DNA of 64,000 nucleotides from Sagittula stellata E-37 (GCF_039724765.1 NZ_CP155729.1:992001-1056000); one strand, 5' to 3'; counted from the stretch's first letter, positions 9,983-18,365 are shown. Notes: generated by a model from the sequence alone, not told the origin. Made by a program: numbers and translations.

Positions 9983-10001
9983 TTTGCACCTGCAGCGCAA
10001 C
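9983..10001. promoter_or_regulatory. possible regulator site upstream of mcd (TTGC-N9-GCAA)
   Basis: The 188-bp gap between the divergent mcd-like and TauE/SafE genes contains an inverted repeat, TTGC (9984-9987) and GCAA (9997-10000), separated by 9 bases, about 85 bp upstream of the dehydrogenase start. Similar GCAA half-sites occur upstream of mcl1. Binding by a short-chain acyl-CoA-responsive regulator is only an inference. Confidence 0.3.
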
Positions 10002-10089
10002 AAAAATACCAAGGGACGCCACGCAGTGTTCAATTCTTGCGCAGACGTTTGTTGCGGCGGGCCCCGGACGCCCGTGCTATCAGCGCATC

Positions 10090-10860
10090 ATGACCGCTTT
10101 GCTGCCCGATCTCGCCCTGCCTGTCCTGCTGGCCGCCATAGCCATCGGATTCGTGGCGGGCGTCGTCAAGGGAATGGTCGGTTTCGCCATGCCGATGATC
10201 ATGATCTCCGGCCTGACCAGCCTGCTGCCACCGGAACTGGCGCTCGCCGGTCTGATCCTGCCGACACTCGTCACCAACGGCATGCAGGCCCTCCGGCAGG
10301 GGGCAGGCGCCGCGTGGCAGTCGCTCAAGCGGTTCCGGCTGTTCCTGGCGGTCGGACTGGTGTTCCTGCTGGGGTCCGCACAACTGGTGGCGGTCTTGCC
10401 GGTGCAGTGGCTGCTGCTGGCAATCGGCCTGCCGATCTCCGTCTTCGCCATGCTGCAACTGGCCGGATGGCAACTGAAGCTCGCCCCCGGCACGCGCCCC
10501 GGGCTCGAAGCCGGGATCGGCGCCTTCGCGGGGTTCATCGGCGGGCTGTCCGGCGTCTGGGGGCCGCCGACTGTGGCCTACCTGACCGCCATCGGCACCG
10601 AGAAGACCGAGCAGATGCGCGTTCAGGGCGTGATCTACGGTCTGGGTGCGGTGGCGCTGACCATTGCGCACATCGGGTCGGGCGTGCTGAACGAACGGTC
10701 GGTCTGGTTCTCGGCCTTGCTGCTGCCCACCGCCGTCTGCGGCATGTGGATCGGCAACCGCATCCAGGACCGCATCGACCAGCGCGCCTTCCGCCGCGCC
10801 ACGCTGGCCGTGCTGCTGGTGGCGGGTCTGAACCTGATCCGTCGCGCCATGATGGGCTGA
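10090..10860 (+). CDS. TauE/SafE-family membrane transporter
   Basis: Inner-membrane protein of 256 aa with about eight hydrophobic segments and the family hallmark GFVAGVVKGMVGFAMPM near the N-terminus, repeated in degenerate form as GFIGGLSGVWGPPTVAYL around residues 145-160 (TauE/SafE, PF01925). Members export sulfite, sulfoacetate or other organic anions. There is no taurine or sulfonate gene next to it, so substrate is unassigned. It is divergent from the mcd-like gene and may share its promoter region. Confidence 0.88.
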   Translation: MTALLPDLALPVLLAAIAIGFVAGVVKGMVGFAMPMIMISGLTSLLPPELALAGLILPTLVTNGMQALRQGAGAAWQSLKRFRLFLAVGLVFLLGSAQLVAVLPVQWLLLAIGLPISVFAMLQLAGWQLKLAPGTRPGLEAGIGAFAGFIGGLSGVWGPPTVAYLTAIGTEKTEQMRVQGVIYGLGAVALTIAHIGSGVLNERSVWFSALLLPTAVCGMWIGNRIQDRIDQRAFRRATLAVLLVAGLNLIRRAMMG

Positions 10861-10892
10861 CCGCCCGCCACCGCTGCGCTAGACTCCCGTCC

Positions 10893-11201
10893 ATGACCAC
10901 GCTGACCGATCACGTCACGGCGCTTGTCGATGCGGAACTGGCGATGCACCCAAAGGCCACACGGGCCGACCGGATGCTGCTGGACGATTTCCGCCGCCTG
11001 CGCGCCCGCCATGTGCCGATCACCGTGACCGCGCCGGGTGGCGCCACCACGACCTGCATCATGGTCACCCGCTCGAACGGCGCCTACACGATGGTGTGGC
11101 TTCCGGAGGCAGAGCTCTTCTCGCTCTGCGTCGACTCGTTCTTCGGACCGGTGGACATCGGCGTGCATGGGTCGGCGCTGGCCTGCTTTTCCTCGGTCTG
11201 A
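10893..11201 (+). CDS. hypothetical protein, 102 aa
   Basis: Small protein of 102 aa that I do not recognise. The start ATG lies 32 bases after the TauE/SafE gene, with no obvious ribosome-binding site. The N-terminal half is charged and helical (AELAMHPKATRADRMLLDDF), and the C-terminal half looks like beta strands (PITVTAPGGATTTCIMVTR and TMVWLPEAELFSLCVD) ending near GVHGSALACFSSV. No signal peptide or membrane segment. The protein-like composition and codon use support it as real; function unknown. Confidence 0.6.
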   Translation: MTTLTDHVTALVDAELAMHPKATRADRMLLDDFRRLRARHVPITVTAPGGATTTCIMVTRSNGAYTMVWLPEAELFSLCVDSFFGPVDIGVHGSALACFSSV

Positions 11202-11886
11202 CGACCGGGAAATCTTGCCCCCCCGCCGCGTCCGCTTGGCAAAGTCCCGCAGCGCTGTACGGATAACTGCGGCTCTCCCGGGAATTTCGGCGTGCTATAT
11301 CCGTCCGTCGCCAGATGGCCGTGAATTGCGCCCTTCGGATATATCCACAGGCGCGACAGGGCTTTCGGATTGCGGCACGCTGTCTTGTGCTGCACCGGCG
11401 GGAATGGTGTGTTACATGGCGCCGAGTCCGGCGGTCGAAGCCTTTCGCGCCGCGGAGCTCTGACACAGATATGCCATTCGAGACGAAAACGCGCGCCGCG
11501 CGTCGCGGCAGATGCCGACGATGGTCCGCAGCGCCGGACAGACGGGTGACACGGCCTTTGCCCGCATGGCCGATCTCATGGACGGCAGGAGTGCCCGCTC
11601 TGTCCTGGACATGCGAAAGCGGATCGCTTTGGCTGCGCCATTGTTCACTGTCGGTCTACTATGGAAATCCCTACTGGACTTAATTCCCAGCATTCGATTC
11701 AATATCAACCAATGGTTGGGTCGATTTCCAGCAGTGGGAATAATTCTCGATTTAGCCGTTGCCATTGTGAATTAAACCGGGGTCTTACGCCGTCAGGGAA
11801 TTGGCCATAATTTTGCCTTTTTTGCGCGACAGGCGGGGGCGAATCGGTCTTAATTCGGATCACCAACTTATTTTTGGAGGTTACTA
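11202..11886. other. 685-bp gene-poor stretch with falling G+C
   Basis: No convincing conserved gene. The first 440 bases are G+C-rich and carry only low-quality frames. From about 11640 to 11886 the composition becomes clearly A+T-richer than the rest of the window. The last part must hold the promoter and leader of the secreted-protein gene that starts at 11887. A possible small membrane protein frame (11512-11775) is listed separately. Confidence 0.6.
11512..11775 (+). CDS. possible small membrane protein, 87 aa
   Basis: Weak candidate. The frame encodes 87 aa with an N-terminal polar part and a C-terminal half containing hydrophobic segments (APLFTVGLLWKSLLDLIP and FPAVGIILDLAVAIV). G+C drops sharply in the second half, unlike neighbouring genes. 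There is no good ribosome-binding site and several alternative starts. It could equally be decayed or noncoding DNA. Confidence 0.25.
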   Translation: MPTMVRSAGQTGDTAFARMADLMDGRSARSVLDMRKRIALAAPLFTVGLLWKSLLDLIPSIRFNINQWLGRFPAVGIILDLAVAIVN

Positions 11887-12180
11887 ATGAAGATCAAAAC
11901 GTTCCTTGGCGCTGCCGCTTTTGCAATTTCCGCTATGGCCACCGCAGCGTCCGCAGGCCACCAATCCCATGACGGCCCGATGGATCTGGTTACGCCGGCC
12001 TGCGACCGGTATGGCAGCGGTCTTGCCGTCTATGACGTGTGCTTCACCGGGGGCGATCCCTATGTTCAGGGCCACTATTCCTCTCTGGCCTGCAAGGACC
12101 CCTACAAGGGCACGCGCTTTGTCTGGAAAAAGCCCTTCCTGGGCAAGGGCCGCTACGTCCTGACCTGCACCTACAACTGA
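11887..12180 (+). CDS. small secreted cysteine-containing protein, 97 aa
   Basis: Exported protein of 97 aa with a clear Sec signal peptide: basic start MKIK, hydrophobic core to about residue 20, cleavage probably after ASA (residues 21-23). The mature part of about 74 residues has four cysteines (in TPACDRY, YDVCFTG, LACKDPY, LTCTYN), suggesting two disulfides, and many Tyr and Gly. TTGGAGG precedes the ATG at good distance. It stands alone between an A+T-rich leader and a hairpin terminator, so it is probably expressed as a single gene. No family recognised. Confidence 0.78.
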   Translation: MKIKTFLGAAAFAISAMATAASAGHQSHDGPMDLVTPACDRYGSGLAVYDVCFTGGDPYVQGHYSSLACKDPYKGTRFVWKKPFLGKGRYVLTCTYN

Positions 12181-12203
12181 TCTGTCCCGCACGGACCAAC
12201 GCG

Positions 12204-12228
12204 CGCGCCCCGGCATTTCCGGGGCGCG
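12204..12228 (+). terminator. terminator hairpin after the small secreted-protein gene
   Basis: A 10-bp perfect stem (12204-12213 with 12219-12228, arm CGCGCCCCGG) around a 5-base loop, followed by TT. It lies 24 bases after the stop codon of the 97-aa secreted protein. The T-run is short. Confidence 0.55.
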
Positions 12229-12454
12229 TTGCGTTCAGGCCGACGCTTTCGCGCAACGAACCCAGACCGGCCGGAGGATCTGCCGCCTCCGGTCACATCG
12301 GCTGCTGTGCCCGTCGCGCAACGGGCATTCGCTGGGGCAGAGTGCACATCGACCGAACTCTCGGTTGTTTCCGTCGCAGGATGGTCTCGTGAAAGGCGCT
12401 TGGTTTCCTGTGCCCGACGCGAGACAATGATCGGGCAACGGAAGGCAGGTGACG

Positions 12455-13801
12455 ATGACCAGCACACGACAGCCCGCCGTCGCGGGGCGATTCTACCCGG
12501 GCCAGCCCGGCGCGCTGGCGGCCGAGGTGGCGGCGCTGCTGGACGGCGCGCCCACTGCCCCCGAACCGCCCGTTGCCGTGATCTCGCCCCACGCGGGCTA
12601 CCGCTTCTCGGGGCGTCTGACCGCGCGGGCGCTGGCCACGACCCGGGAGGCCGCGCCCAAGTCCATCGCCGTGTTGTCACCCTCGCACCGGCACGCCTTC
12701 GACGGCATCGCCGCGCCGTCGCAGGACGCCTTCGCCCTGCCCACGGGGACGCAGCGCATCGACATCGCCACGCGTGCCGCGATGGTCGCCGCCGGTTTGA
12801 TCCATGTGGAGGACGCCGCCCACGATCAGGAGCACGGTGTCGAGGTGCAGCTTCCCGTCCTCCACGCTCTGCATCCCGATGTGCCCGTCCTGCCGCTGGT
12901 GATCGGGCGGACTGGCAACGATCGGGTGGCGGCGCTGGTGGATGCGCTGCCCGAGGGCACGCTGATTGTCCTTTCTTCCGACCTCAGCCACTTTCTGACC
13001 CGCGATGACGCGCGGGCGAAGGACGCCCGCACCGCCGAACGGCTGGAAACCGGTGCCGCCCCCGACCTGCACCCAGAAGAAGCCTGCGGCGCACGCGCCA
13101 TCGCCGGTTTCTTCGCCTCGCGACTGGCCGAGGGCACGCGGCTGACCCGTCTGGCCATGGCGAACTCGGGCGAGGTGACGGGGGACGAGAGCCGCACCGT
13201 GGGCTACGGCGCCTGGGCGATCACGGCGGGGCAGGCGGCCTGCCTGGACAAGGACCTGCGCAGCCGACTTCTCCGCGCAGCGCGCGAGGCGCTGGCCTCC
13301 AGCCTCCGCCGGGGCACACCGCCGGTCATCGACACGGCCAGCTTCCCGGCGCCGCTGCAGACCTTTGGGGCGAGTTTCGTGACGCTGGAACAGAAGGGGC
13401 AGTTGCGCGGCTGCATGGGCAGTCTCAGGGCACATCGCCCCCTGGTCGAAGACGTGACCGTCAACATCCAGAAATCCGCTTTCGAGGACCCGCGCTTTCG
13501 CCGGCTGAAGGAACGGGAGCTGAAGCGGACCGCGATCAAGATCGCCATCCTGTCACCGGCGCGGCGGGTGAGCTTCGCGAACCTGCAGGATCTCCTGTCG
13601 CAACTGGTGCCGGGGCGCGACGGTCTGATCCTGCGCGATGCGGACCGCGCAGGGACCTTTTTGCCGATGGTCTGGGAAAAGCTGCCCGACCCCCGCGCCT
13701 TCGTCGAGGCGCTGATGGTCAAGGCCGGGCTGCCCGGGGATCACTGGAGCGATACGCTGACCGTCGACCGGTTCCACGCGGAAACCTTTGCCGAAGCGTG
13801 A
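12455..13801 (+). CDS. MEMO-AMMECR1 fusion (AmmeMemoRadiSam system proteins B and A)
   Basis: Fused two-domain protein of 448 aa. Residues about 1-265 are a MEMO-like dioxygenase-fold domain (GRFYPG, ISPHAGYRFSG, SPSHRHAFDG, DQEHGVEVQLPVL, LSSDLSHF), and about 275-448 an AMMECR1 domain with signature LRGCMGSL and VNIQKSAFEDPRF. In many prokaryotes the two domains are encoded next to a radical-SAM protein as the AmmeMemoRadiSam set, whose chemical role is still poorly defined. No radical-SAM gene is in this window. The ATG at 12455 fits the GGAAGG ribosome-binding site better than the in-frame GTG at 12449. Confidence 0.9.
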   Translation: MTSTRQPAVAGRFYPGQPGALAAEVAALLDGAPTAPEPPVAVISPHAGYRFSGRLTARALATTREAAPKSIAVLSPSHRHAFDGIAAPSQDAFALPTGTQRIDIATRAAMVAAGLIHVEDAAHDQEHGVEVQLPVLHALHPDVPVLPLVIGRTGNDRVAALVDALPEGTLIVLSSDLSHFLTRDDARAKDARTAERLETGAAPDLHPEEACGARAIAGFFASRLAEGTRLTRLAMANSGEVTGDESRTVGYGAWAITAGQAACLDKDLRSRLLRAAREALASSLRRGTPPVIDTASFPAPLQTFGASFVTLEQKGQLRGCMGSLRAHRPLVEDVTVNIQKSAFEDPRFRRLKERELKRTAIKIAILSPARRVSFANLQDLLSQLVPGRDGLILRDADRAGTFLPMVWEKLPDPRAFVEALMVKAGLPGDHWSDTLTVDRFHAETFAEA

Positions 13802-13810
13802 CGCGCGCGC

Positions 13811-16021
13811 TCAGCCCTTGCGGCGCGGCGGTTCCGTCCCGCCGACGCGCGGCTTGCCGCCGGTCTTGCCCTTGAACTTCGACGGACCCTTGGCGCCATC
13901 CTTCGATGCGGTCTTGAACGACCCCTTGCCCGGACCTTTCGCAGGCCCCTTGCCGGGGCCCTTCGCCGGTCCGCGAGACATGCGCTGCGACGGGTCGGAG
14001 GCATTGCTGCGGTAGGCGGGCTTGGCCGGTGCGCCATCGCCGTCCCTGGACGCGCGCGGCTTGTAGGGCTTCTTCGGGCCGTCCCGGTCGGAGCGTTCGC
14101 GGTTCGGTTTGCCGTATGGTTTGCCCTCGGTGCGCTGGGTGAACTTGCCCGCCGGCTTGCCTTCGGATCTGCCTTCCGGACGTGCGGCGAGCTTCTTCGG
14201 GCGCGGCGCGTCGGCGGCCGGGGCGGCAGACGCTTCGGCGCGCGGCGCGGCGTCGCTCACCGGAGCGGATGCCTGTGCGGCGGCTGGCGCGGGGCGCTCG
14301 GTCCGCTCCGAACGCTGCGGGCGATCTTCACGAGGCGGGCGCGGCTTGCGCTCCGACCGGTCGTCCCGATCGTCGCTCCGCCCGCGATGCGGCTTCGGTC
14401 CCTTGCGGAACCCGTCGTCGCGGCGCGGGCCAGAGGGGCGGCGGGAGAATTCCGGCTCGCCGTCCACGGCGCGGGCCGTGATGTTGTCGGCCAGCATCCC
14501 GTCGGCTCCAAGCGCGCCCTCGAAGGTCGCGGCCCGGGGTGCGGCGATCTCGACATATGTCTCCGTGTCCTGAACCCGGATCGCGCCGATCGCGTCCTTT
14601 TCGAGGTCCGTGGCGCGCAGGATCAGTGGCAGGAGCCAGCGCGCTTCCGCTCGGTCGTTGCGGCCCACCGACAGCGCGAACCAGCGGCTCGGGCCGAAGC
14701 CCTTGGTGTCGCGGCGCGCGGGCGCGTCGGGGCTTTGCAGGTCTTCCGGCGCGGAATGGCGCGACAGGTGCATGCGGACCAGCGCGGCGGCCACTGCCTC
14801 CGGCCCGTGCGCCTCAAGCAGGCGGGCGGCGAACTCGGCCTGGTCCTCCGGCACGCCCATCTGCCACGACGGATCGGTCAGCAGCTTTTCCTCGTCGCGC
14901 GCGCTGATGTCCTCGGCCGAAGGCGGCACGGCCCACTCCGCCGTGATCTTCGCCCATTTCAGCAGGCGCTCGGCCTTCTTCACCGACTTGGGCGGCACGA
15001 TCAGGGCCGAGATACCCTTCTTCCCCGCGCGCCCGGTCCGCCCAGAGCGGTGCAGCAGGCTTTCGGTGTTGGTCGGCAGGTCGGCATGAATGACCAGCGA
15101 CAGGTTCGGCAGGTCGATGCCCCGCGCAGCAACGTCGGTCGCGACGCAGACCCGCGCCCGCCCGTCGCGCATCGCCTGCAGCGCGTGTGTGCGTTCCTGC
15201 TGGCTGAGCTCGCCGGACAGCGAGACCACCGACAGGCCGCGGTTGTGCAGACGCGCCGTCAGGTGGTTCACCTGCGCGCGGGTGTTGGCGAAGACGATCG
15301 CGCTTTCGTCGTCGTGAAACCGCAGCAGGTTGAAGATCGCGTGATCCGAATCCGCCTGCGCCACGCGCAGCGCCTTGTAGGCGATGTCGGCGTGCTGCTG
15401 GGCCTTGTTGATGGTGTTGATCCGGAAGGCGTCCTTCTGGAACTCCTCCGCGATCCGGCCGATAACCGGCGACACGGTGGCCGAGAACAGCAGTGTGCGC
15501 CGCTCGGCGGGGGCGGTCTGAAGGATGAACTCCAGATCTTCGCGGAAGCCCAGGTCCAGCATCTCGTCGGCCTCGTCCAGCACCACCGCGCGCACGTCGC
15601 TCAGATCCAGCGCGCCGCGCCGGATGTGGTCGCAGAGCCGCCCGGGCGTGCCCACGACGATATGCGTGCCGCGTTCGAGAAAGCGCCGCTCCTGCCGGAC
15701 ATCCATGCCGCCGACGCAGGAATTCACCATCGCGCCGGTCTTTTCGTACAGCCAGCGCAGCTCCTGCATCACCTGGAAGGCCAGTTCGCGCGTGGGGGCC
15801 ACGACCAGCGCCAGCGGTGTGCCGGCGGGTCCGAAGGCCTGTTCCTCGCCCAGAAGCGTCGGCGCGATGGCAAGGCCGAAGCCCACCGTCTTGCCCGATC
15901 CGGTCTGCGCCGACACCAGCAGGTCGCGCCCGAAGGCCTCCGGTGCGGTCACGGCCTCCTGCACGGGGGTAAGGGTGGCGTAACCGCGTTCGGTCAGCGC
16001 GTCGGTCAGGGCAGGAATCAT
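13811..16021 (-). CDS. DEAD-box RNA helicase with DbpA-type RNA-binding domain and basic tail
   Basis: ATP-dependent RNA helicase of 736 aa (DeaD/CsdA type), acting in ribosome assembly or cold-stress RNA remodelling. Motifs in order: SAQTGSGKT (residues 37-45), PTREL, VLDEADEMLDLGF (DEAD at 149-152), LFSAT, then HRSGRTGRAG in the second RecA domain. A DbpA-like RNA-binding domain follows around 460-540 (IGAIRVQDTETYVEI). The last 190 residues are low-complexity and very basic, rich in R, P, K and G, with a GPGKGPAKGPGKG repeat near the end. An in-frame GTG at 16120 would add 33 residues; the ATG at 16021, with GGAG upstream, is preferred. Confidence 0.93.
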   Translation of the reverse strand: MIPALTDALTERGYATLTPVQEAVTAPEAFGRDLLVSAQTGSGKTVGFGLAIAPTLLGEEQAFGPAGTPLALVVAPTRELAFQVMQELRWLYEKTGAMVNSCVGGMDVRQERRFLERGTHIVVGTPGRLCDHIRRGALDLSDVRAVVLDEADEMLDLGFREDLEFILQTAPAERRTLLFSATVSPVIGRIAEEFQKDAFRINTINKAQQHADIAYKALRVAQADSDHAIFNLLRFHDDESAIVFANTRAQVNHLTARLHNRGLSVVSLSGELSQQERTHALQAMRDGRARVCVATDVAARGIDLPNLSLVIHADLPTNTESLLHRSGRTGRAGKKGISALIVPPKSVKKAERLLKWAKITAEWAVPPSAEDISARDEEKLLTDPSWQMGVPEDQAEFAARLLEAHGPEAVAAALVRMHLSRHSAPEDLQSPDAPARRDTKGFGPSRWFALSVGRNDRAEARWLLPLILRATDLEKDAIGAIRVQDTETYVEIAAPRAATFEGALGADGMLADNITARAVDGEPEFSRRPSGPRRDDGFRKGPKPHRGRSDDRDDRSERKPRPPREDRPQRSERTERPAPAAAQASAPVSDAAPRAEASAAPAADAPRPKKLAARPEGRSEGKPAGKFTQRTEGKPYGKPNRERSDRDGPKKPYKPRASRDGDGAPAKPAYRSNASDPSQRMSRGPAKGPGKGPAKGPGKGSFKTASKDGAKGPSKFKGKTGGKPRVGGTEPPRRKG

Positions 16022-16190
16022 GCGGAGCGGCTCCGGAAAAGGGCGCCCGGGTCCGGACGCGGAAGGGTCGGCATCTGGCAGGATGCGGGATAAGTCTGCC
16101 GGAATGCCGGCTGCAAACACGTCAAAACGACAGGGCGGACCCTGTCCCGGTGCCTGCCCGGGCGGTCGACCTGTCGCGTTATAGGAAGAA

Positions 16191-16266
<76 letters not shown>

Positions 16267-16467
16267 ATCTTCTGGTCTTCTCCGGCGGGCCGTTCGGCCT
16301 GTCGAAGTGTCGTCCCTGGGCGGCGCATCCGCGCCGTGCGGGGGTGATTACGAGAAGCCGCCAGCGGGATCAAGCGGAAAATGCACCCCGCGTCGCGGCT
16401 TTTGTTGTGGCCCGTCTTGCGGCGGGCAGGCAGCCCCTCCCCATCGGGAAGAGGCCAAAGCGTGCGA

Positions 16468-16788
16468 TCAGGAATCGTCGTCCTCGTTGGACACGTCCGT
16501 GATGTCGTCGAGCGAGACGTTGTCGTCGTCCTCGTCTTCCAGAACATCGTCGTCGTCCAGATCGACTTCGACATCGTCGTCGTCCAGCAGATCGACGTCT
16601 TCCGAGTCTTTCTTCTTCGCCTTCGAGGCCTGATCCTCGGCATCCGCCGCGATCATGCTGCGCTTGCCGGTGTCGATGTTCACGACCTCACCGGTGTACG
16701 GGCTGACGATCGGGTTGCGGTTCAGGTCGTAAAAGCGCTTGCCGGTGGTCGGGCAGACGCGCTTCGTGCCCCATTCTTCCTTCGGCAT
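16468..16788 (-). CDS. FYDLN-acid domain protein (TIGR02300 family)
   Basis: Acidic protein of 106 aa. The N-terminal 50 residues hold the family signature (WGTKRVCPTTGKRFYDLN), with conserved Cys and the FYDLN motif, resembling a small zinc-ribbon remnant. The C-terminal 45 residues are almost entirely Asp, Glu and Ser/Val (for example DLLDDDDVEVDLDDDD), certainly disordered. The family is widespread in Alphaproteobacteria with no known function. The start ATG was chosen at the conserved MPKEEWG; the longer frame upstream is shadow of the gene on the other strand. Confidence 0.9.
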   Translation of the reverse strand: MPKEEWGTKRVCPTTGKRFYDLNRNPIVSPYTGEVVNIDTGKRSMIAADAEDQASKAKKKDSEDVDLLDDDDVEVDLDDDDVLEDEDDDNVSLDDITDVSNEDDDS

Positions 16789-16893
16789 GGGTATTCCCCT
16801 CTTGATGCTGGGCCCTTGCGCGGCCCCGTCGACAATCTGCGCCCCCTGCCATATGACCGGTTCGATGTCAAAGCTTTTGGGGGAAGGCGTCAT

Positions 16894-17583
16894 ATGGGGC
16901 AGATCCGCCTGACTGGCAACCCCGAGATTGCGGTCACCGTACGCCGGTCCGCCCGTGCACGCCGGCTGAGCCTGCGGATCTCGCAGCTCGACGGGCGCGT
17001 GACGCTGACCCTGCCGCGCGCCGTGCCGGAGGCGGAGGGCCGTGCCTTCCTGCGGTCCAAGGAAGCCTGGCTGCGGCGCCACCTCGAAAACCAGGGCGCG
17101 CCGGTGCCCGTTGGCCTTGGCACGCGCATCCCGCTGGAGGGCGCACTGCACGAGATCGTCGCGGGCACGGGGCGCTCGGTCACCCGGGGCGACGGCGTGC
17201 TTTGCGTGCCGGGCGATCCCGACCGGGCGGCGGCGCGGCTCCAGGGCTATCTCAGGACGCTGGCCCGCGACCGGCTGGCGGCGGCGTCGGATGTCTACAG
17301 TGCGAAACTGGGCAAGCCCTACACCCGGCTGACCCTGCGCGACACGCGGTCGCGCTGGGGGTCGTGCACGTCGGACGGCGGGCTGATGTATTCGTGGCGG
17401 CTGATCCTCGGCCACCCGGAGGTGCTGGACTACGTTGCCGCCCACGAGGTCGCGCACCTGCGGCACATGAATCACTCCGACCGCTTCTGGGCAGAGGTCG
17501 AGCGCCTCTACGGCGACTGGCGGGCGCCGCGCAAATGGCTGCGCGATCACGGCAACGAGCTGCACCGCTACCGGTTCGACTGA
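16894..17583 (+). CDS. YgjP/DUF45-type metallopeptidase
   Basis: Predicted cytoplasmic zinc metallopeptidase of 229 aa (PF01863, SprT/WLM-like). Diagnostic motifs: TRSRWGSCTSDGGLMYSW, then HEVAHLRHMNHSDRFW, supplying the HExxH zinc ligands and the third His. N-terminal residues 15-70 show the family strand pattern RRSARARRLSLRI. It diverges from the FYDLN gene, with a 105-bp shared promoter region. Substrate is unknown for the family. Confidence 0.88.
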   Translation: MGQIRLTGNPEIAVTVRRSARARRLSLRISQLDGRVTLTLPRAVPEAEGRAFLRSKEAWLRRHLENQGAPVPVGLGTRIPLEGALHEIVAGTGRSVTRGDGVLCVPGDPDRAAARLQGYLRTLARDRLAAASDVYSAKLGKPYTRLTLRDTRSRWGSCTSDGGLMYSWRLILGHPEVLDYVAAHEVAHLRHMNHSDRFWAEVERLYGDWRAPRKWLRDHGNELHRYRFD

Positions 17584-17697
17584 CCTCTGACAGACCCGAC
17601 AGGCGCCGTCCCGTCAAGACAGGTATCCCTGCCTGTGACGGTGCGCTGCGCGTCCCCACATCTTCAGGTAGTAAAGTCACACCCGAAGGAGGGTCCG

Positions 17698-18294
17698 ATG
17701 ACGACGCTTCACTCCCGCGCGGGCGCGATCCCGCTCGAAGGCCTGCCGATCACCCCGGAACAGCAGGAACGCCTGTCCCACACGTTGCGCTGCGTCCCCG
17801 CGGATCATCTGCGCAGCCTGCAACGCATCGTGATCCGCGACCGGCAGGTGCGCGACTCCCGATCCGGCGAGATGCGCGAATACGCCGGCGGGTCGACCAA
17901 CGCGACGCAGCGCGGCTGGAGGGACCTGTCGCCGCACAGTCGCCGCTTCTGGATCATGATCGACATCGACAGTTTCGACCCGCGCCAGCGGCCGATCAAC
18001 AACCGTCCCAGCGGCAAGCATTACACGCTGCTGCACGAACTGGGGCACCTCGTCGACTGGAGCTATGGCGCGCTGAGCTGGATCATGCGCAACGACGCGG
18101 AGGGTTTTCGCCTGCTGGCCCGCCAGCCGCACAACGGCATCACCGGCGGCACGCAGGAAAGGTTCGCCGACGCCTACGCCGACCTGTACTTCCACCCGCC
18201 CGAGCGGACGCGGGACGACCCGCGCATCCGGTGTATCCTGCAAAGCCCGCCCTTCCGCACCGCCTGGACGCCGCACACCGGGATCGCTGTTTGA
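17698..18294 (+). CDS. putative gluzincin-type metallopeptidase, uncharacterised
   Basis: Protein of 198 aa that I cannot place in a named family. It contains HELGH at 113-117 (in LLHELGHLVDW) and a downstream QERFADAYADLYF (Glu154 region), the arrangement of gluzincin zinc peptidases such as lethal-factor-like domains. No signal peptide is seen. A strong AAGGAGG precedes the ATG by 5 bases. It lies 114 bases downstream of another HExxH protein gene and is followed by a hairpin. Catalytic activity is inferred from the motif only. Confidence 0.7.
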   Translation: MTTLHSRAGAIPLEGLPITPEQQERLSHTLRCVPADHLRSLQRIVIRDRQVRDSRSGEMREYAGGSTNATQRGWRDLSPHSRRFWIMIDIDSFDPRQRPINNRPSGKHYTLLHELGHLVDWSYGALSWIMRNDAEGFRLLARQPHNGITGGTQERFADAYADLYFHPPERTRDDPRIRCILQSPPFRTAWTPHTGIAV

Positions 18295-18341
18295 GCGCCC
18301 ACGACTGCACGCTCTCATCGCAGTGGCAAAAGGAAATGGAA

Positions 18342-18365
18342 AAGGGGGACCCGGAAGTCCCCCTT
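18342..18365 (+). terminator. terminator-like hairpin after the putative metallopeptidase gene
   Basis: A 9-bp perfect stem (18342-18350 with 18357-18365, arm AAGGGGGAC) with a 6-base loop, 47 bases after the stop. The 3' arm ends in TT followed by Cs, so the U-tract is poor. Confidence 0.55.
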
